The position numbers and the translations under genes were made by a program. 16,769 nucleotides of DNA from contig CANTWP010000008.1 in NCBI GenBank assembly GCA_947853245.1, forward strand, positions 1 through 16,769. The letters run 5' to 3'. Origin of the DNA: an uncultured Bacilli bacterium. GTDB lineage: Bacteria; Bacillota_I; Bacilli_A; RF39; UBA660. Below are positions 13,466 to 16,769 of this stretch, in pieces (the stretch's first letter is position 1; each line of letters begins with the position of its first letter). The notes beneath the pieces were generated by a model. The model did no database searches, was not told where the DNA came from, and saw only the letters and a program-made list of their open reading frames with translations.

Positions 13466-14308
13466 ATGTCACAAAAAAGTTATAACGGTACGCCTACTGT
13501 TTATTTAATTCCTACACCTATTGGTAATATGGAAGATATAACATTACGTGCTATAAACTTATTAAAAGAGGTAGAGGTAGTTTTTTCAGAGGACACTAGA
13601 GTAACAGGATTATTACTTCAGAATTTGAACATTAAGAAAAAACTAATTGCTAACCATGAATATAATGAAACTGAAAATAAAGAAAAAATAATAGATTATT
13701 TAAATAATGGTTATTCAGTAGGTATAGTAACAGATCGTGGTACTCCTATTATAAGTGATCCCGGTTATACTTTAGCGGAACATGTTATTTCCCAAGGATA
13801 TAATGTAGTCGGATTGCCTGGAGCAACCGCTCTAATTCCCGCTTTAATTATGTCTGGTTTAAGTCCCTCTCCATTTTTATTTTATGGTTTCTTAAATAGT
13901 AAACAACAGAAACGTGAAAAAGAGTTAGAAGAACTTAATAATGTTAAAGCAACTATGATATTTTACGAGTCTCCTCATCGTATTCAGAAGACTTTAAATG
14001 ACATGTTAAAAATTTTGGGAAATAGAAAAATTTCAATTTCCCGGGAAATAAGCAAGAAATTTGAAGAGGTATATAGAGGTACTATTTCTGAAGTATTGTT
14101 AGAACTTAGTGAACCTAAAGGGGAGTTTGTTATTATAGTATCGGGAAATAAATCTGTAATAAATTATGATAGCGTGAGCGTAATAGAACATGTTAATGCT
14201 TTTATTAAAGAAGGAAACTCGGTAAGTGATTCGATTGGTCTAGTTGCCAAGCAAAGAAATGTTTCCAAAAAAGAAATTTATAATGAATATCATGGTATAA
14301 ATAAGTAG
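13466..14308 (+). CDS. rsmI: 16S rRNA (cytidine-1402 2'-O) methyltransferase RsmI
   Basis: RsmI 2'-O-methylates C1402 in the decoding centre of 16S rRNA. The 280-residue product is a tetrapyrrole-methylase-fold enzyme with TVYLIPTPIGNMEDITLRA (11-29), FSEDTR near 45, DRGTPIISDPGY (90-101), LPGATALIPALIMSGL near 115-130 and YESPHRI near 170, followed by the typical Lys-rich end. I chose ATG 13466 because AGAGGTGA lies six bases before it; an upstream in-frame ATG at 13448 lies inside the previous gene with no binding site. Residue 91 is Arg where most RsmI proteins have Ala (DAGTP). B. subtilis YabC is about 292 residues. pth follows with its start nine bases after the stop. Confidence 0.95.
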   Translation: MSQKSYNGTPTVYLIPTPIGNMEDITLRAINLLKEVEVVFSEDTRVTGLLLQNLNIKKKLIANHEYNETENKEKIIDYLNNGYSVGIVTDRGTPIISDPGYTLAEHVISQGYNVVGLPGATALIPALIMSGLSPSPFLFYGFLNSKQQKREKELEELNNVKATMIFYESPHRIQKTLNDMLKILGNRKISISREISKKFEEVYRGTISEVLLELSEPKGEFVIIVSGNKSVINYDSVSVIEHVNAFIKEGNSVSDSIGLVAKQRNVSKKEIYNEYHGINK

Positions 14309-14317
14309 GTGTTAATA

Positions 14318-14878
14318 ATGAAATTGATTGTTGGTCTGGGAAATCCTGGTTTAGAATATGCAAATACTAGACATAATGTTGGATTTATGATTATGGATGC
14401 TTTAGCGAAACAATATGGTTTTGAATACTCAAAAAATAAATTTCAAGGACTTTATGGAGAAGCGATAATCGATAGTGAAAAGGTTTTATTTTTAAAACCT
14501 CAAAAATATATGAATCTTTCTGGTGAGGTAATTAGTGCCTTTGTTAATTTCTTTAAAATCCCTCTTACTGATGTTTTAATATTTGTCGACGATTTAAATT
14601 TACCTTGTGGTAAGATTAGAGTCAAACAAAAAGGTTCATCAGGCGGACATAATGGTTTAAAGGATATTGAAAGATGTTTAGGTACAGAAGAATATAGTCG
14701 TGTTAAGATTGGAATTTCTAATAATAAAGATATTGATACGAAAGATTATGTTCTAGGAAAGTTTAACAGTAGTGATTTAGAAATTATTCAACATAGTGTT
14801 AATATTTCTTGTAATATTTGTAAAGATTTTTTAAAAAATAATATAGATTATTTAATGTCTAAATATAATCATAATTAA
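14318..14878 (+). CDS. pth: Peptidyl-tRNA hydrolase
   Basis: Pth releases tRNA from peptidyl-tRNA that drops off the ribosome; it is essential in most bacteria (SpoVC in B. subtilis). The 186-residue product has the full catalytic set: VGLGNPG (5-11) with Asn9, Tyr14, the catalytic base His19 in TRHNVG, Asn66 in KYMNLSG, Asp91 in VDDLNLP, and GSSGGHNGLKDI. Length equals the family norm (about 188). I chose ATG 14318 because AGGTG at 14307-14311 lies six bases before it; an in-frame GTG at 14309 would overlap that site. In B. subtilis fin (yabK) lies between pth and mfd; here only 34 bases separate them. Confidence 0.96.
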   Translation: MKLIVGLGNPGLEYANTRHNVGFMIMDALAKQYGFEYSKNKFQGLYGEAIIDSEKVLFLKPQKYMNLSGEVISAFVNFFKIPLTDVLIFVDDLNLPCGKIRVKQKGSSGGHNGLKDIERCLGTEEYSRVKIGISNNKDIDTKDYVLGKFNSSDLEIIQHSVNISCNICKDFLKNNIDYLMSKYNHN

Positions 14879-14912
14879 GATTACTTATATTTTAAGAGTG
14901 GAGGTGAGTAAT

Positions 14913-16769
14913 TTGCAGTTTATAGAAGAAAAATTTAAGACTTTTAATAATGAAACTAATATTGTAGGCTTTAATAGTGAGCTAAAAGCAATGTATTTAA
15001 AATATTATTGTGATAATAACAATCGCTCGTTAGTATATGTCTCTAGTTCTTTATTTGAAGCTAATAAGATTTATCAATCTTTACTTAATTATACTAATAA
15101 TGTTTTATTGTTTCCCATGGATGATTTTCTTACTAGTGAAGCTTTGGCTATCTCACCAGAACTAAAGATTACTCGCTTAGAAACTTTAAATGAAATAGTT
15201 AAAAATAAAAAACCTATGATAGTTGTAACTAACCTTATGGGTTTTTTGAGGTTTCTGCCATCTAAACAAGTATATAGCTCTTCTTCTGTTTTCTTAAAGA
15301 AAAATAGTGATATTGAAATTAAAAACTTATTAGAATCTTTATGTAGCTTAGGTTATCAGAAAGAAAGTATGGTTACGAAAACTGGAGAGTTTGCTGTAAG
15401 AGGGTTCGTGATTGATATATTTCCAGTTTCTTATAAAAATCCAATTCGTTTAGAATTTTGGGGCGATACAATTGATTCGATCCGTGAATTTGATATTAAT
15501 ACGCAATTGACAATTAATGATAAGGTAGATGATGTTATAATAAATCCCAATTCCGAGTTTTTAATAGAACAATCTTTAGATACATTTAATTTGAAACAAA
15601 GAAATTTAGTTAATTATTGTGAAGTTGTTGGTATTGCTGATTATTTGAATAAAGGAATAATTATTTATGATAATTATGATCAGATAAAAATTAATTATGA
15701 ACAATTGGAACAAGAGATGTTTGAATATACAGTTTCTAATGAATTATCAAAAGATACTAAATATATGTTTTCATTAAATAAATTTAATAATTATGAAAGT
15801 TTATATTTTAATAATTTTGATTCTGATATCAATAGTAAAAATGAATTTCATAATCATATCATGTTGGAGTTAGATTCAGTTAAAGGTAATGTTTCTAAAT
15901 TAGAGGAAGTATTGAAATCTTATTTATTAAAGAAAAAAACAATTATATTGTGTGTTAGTAATCGTTATAAAGTTAATAAATTATTAGATGAATTACATAT
16001 TGAAACCGTTGTTACTAATGAAAATGATATTTTTCCAAATAAGATCAATATAATAATTAAAAAAATTAATAGTGGTTTTATATTAGATGATTTAGTCGTT
16101 TTTAGTGAAGTAGAATTATTTAATAAAAGTGAATCACCTGTTTCTTATAAAACAAATTTTAAATTTGGGTCTAAAATTAGGGATATTAATAAATTGTCGT
16201 TAGGTGATTACGTTGTTCATGCTTCTCATGGTATTGGTAGATATATTGGTATTAAGACACTTGAGAAGAATGGATTAAAAAAAGATTACATTCAAATTGA
16301 ATATAAAGATGGTGATAAGCTCTATATTCCTGTTGAAAAAATAGAAATGTTATCAAAGTATTCTCAGGGTGATGGTGCGATACCCAAGGTTAATAAACTG
16401 GGTGGAACGGAATGGGCTAAAACAAAGTTACGTGTTAAATCTAAAATCAAAGATATGACAGCGGAACTATTAAAATTATATGCTGAAAGAGAAAAATCTA
16501 AAGGTTTTGCCTTTTTACCAGATGATGAAAATCAAATTGGTTTTGAAAAAGAATTTGAGTATGTACCGACTTCAGATCAGATTAGAGTAAGCGAAGAAAT
16601 TAAAAGAGAAATGGAAAGTCCTCGACCTATGGATCGACTTTTATGTGGTGATGTTGGATATGGAAAAACAGAGGTTGCTTTTCGAGCTATTTTTAAAGCT
16701 GTATTATCTGGTAAACAAGTTGCGCTTTTATGCCCAACAACTATTCTTTCTAATCAACATTATAAGAAT
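14913..16769 (+). CDS. mfd: Transcription-repair coupling factor Mfd (3' end outside window)
   Basis: Mfd pushes stalled RNA polymerase off DNA lesions and recruits UvrA. The frame is open for 619 codons to the window edge, about half of the usual 1150-1180 residues, so the gene is cut by the window and not broken. The UvrB-like N-terminal part is seen in FPMDDFLTSEALAISPE, KTGEFAVRGFVIDIFP and PIRLEFWGDTIDSIREF; the CarD-like RNA polymerase interaction domain in LGDYVVHASHGIGRYIGI (from 430); and the start of the translocase motor in Walker A GDVGYGKT (579-586). The start is TTG 14913, six bases from the strong GGAGGTGA at 14900-14907; no ATG fits that site. The middle part (about 230-400) is Asn/Lys-rich, with weak resemblance to relatives. 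Confidence 0.95.
   Translation, partial: MQFIEEKFKTFNNETNIVGFNSELKAMYLKYYCDNNNRSLVYVSSSLFEANKIYQSLLNYTNNVLLFPMDDFLTSEALAISPELKITRLETLNEIVKNKKPMIVVTNLMGFLRFLPSKQVYSSSSVFLKKNSDIEIKNLLESLCSLGYQKESMVTKTGEFAVRGFVIDIFPVSYKNPIRLEFWGDTIDSIREFDINTQLTINDKVDDVIINPNSEFLIEQSLDTFNLKQRNLVNYCEVVGIADYLNKGIIIYDNYDQIKINYEQLEQEMFEYTVSNELSKDTKYMFSLNKFNNYESLYFNNFDSDINSKNEFHNHIMLELDSVKGNVSKLEEVLKSYLLKKKTIILCVSNRYKVNKLLDELHIETVVTNENDIFPNKINIIIKKINSGFILDDLVVFSEVELFNKSESPVSYKTNFKFGSKIRDINKLSLGDYVVHASHGIGRYIGIKTLEKNGLKKDYIQIEYKDGDKLYIPVEKIEMLSKYSQGDGAIPKVNKLGGTEWAKTKLRVKSKIKDMTAELLKLYAEREKSKGFAFLPDDENQIGFEKEFEYVPTSDQIRVSEEIKREMESPRPMDRLLCGDVGYGKTEVAFRAIFKAVLSGKQVALLCPTTILSNQHYKN

Noticed and set aside
14913..16769. mfd as a truncated pseudogene.
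   Set aside because: The frame is open and motif-complete up to the window edge; it is simply cut by the end of the sequence.

Overview
This window reads as the right-hand flank of the chromosomal replication origin of a very AT-rich, low-GC Gram-positive bacterium (Bacillota, broad Bacilli). The evidence is the conserved gene order dnaN, recF, gyrB, gyrA, SRP RNA, tadA, dnaX, ybaB/yaaK, recR, bofA, holB, ricT, trmN6/yabB, rsmI, pth, mfd. All genes lie on the + strand, as expected for leading-strand genes running away from an origin just left of the window (dnaA should lie upstream). Trp is encoded by TGG and two genes end in TGA, so the standard bacterial code fits and the Mycoplasma code does not. 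The short Alu-less SRP RNA and the loss of several usual neighbours suggest a streamlined lineage away from Bacillus itself. I cannot name the species; an uncultured Erysipelotrichia-, RF39- or Haloplasma-like Bacilli is plausible, but that is inference.

Layout. Bases 1-1171 hold an AT-only trinucleotide tract and dnaN. Bases 1171-1775 hold a self-contained unit: a terminator, three 10-bp-phased GACAAAA repeats, a second palindrome, a strong ribosome binding site, a short ComK-family competence regulator and its own terminator. Bases 1796-7371 are a recF-gyrB-gyrA operon behind an extended -10 promoter. Bases 7372-7641 are the only sizeable non-coding stretch (270 bp). It is densely built: a parS-like site touching the gyrA stop, the gyrA terminator, a second parS-like site in inverse orientation, a promoter, a roughly 75-nt SRP RNA with a T-tract, and a third parS-like site. 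Bases 7642-10749 hold tadA, then dnaX-ybaB-recR behind another extended -10 promoter. Bases 10797-16769 hold a tightly packed bofA-holB-ricT-trmN6-rsmI-pth-mfd series; mfd runs off the right edge.

How the parts fit. Most genes serve replication and its repair: the sliding clamp (DnaN), clamp loader subunits (DnaX, HolB), gyrase, the RecF/RecR recombination mediators and transcription-coupled repair (Mfd). A second group serves translation: TadA, TrmN6, RsmI, Pth and SRP RNA. A third group consists of homologues of developmental regulators: ComK (competence), RicT (competence, sporulation and biofilm through RNase Y) and BofA (sporulation). The parS-like cluster marks the chromosome-segregation centromere.

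Most notable: (1) three parS-like sites within 251 bp around the SRP RNA gene; (2) a comK homologue in the slot between dnaN and recF, lacking the C-terminal part that carries the MecA-binding degron in B. subtilis ComK; (3) the helically phased repeat array upstream of it. I found no mobile element, CRISPR array, tRNA or rRNA. No wholly new enzyme system is evident; the novelty is in arrangement and regulation.
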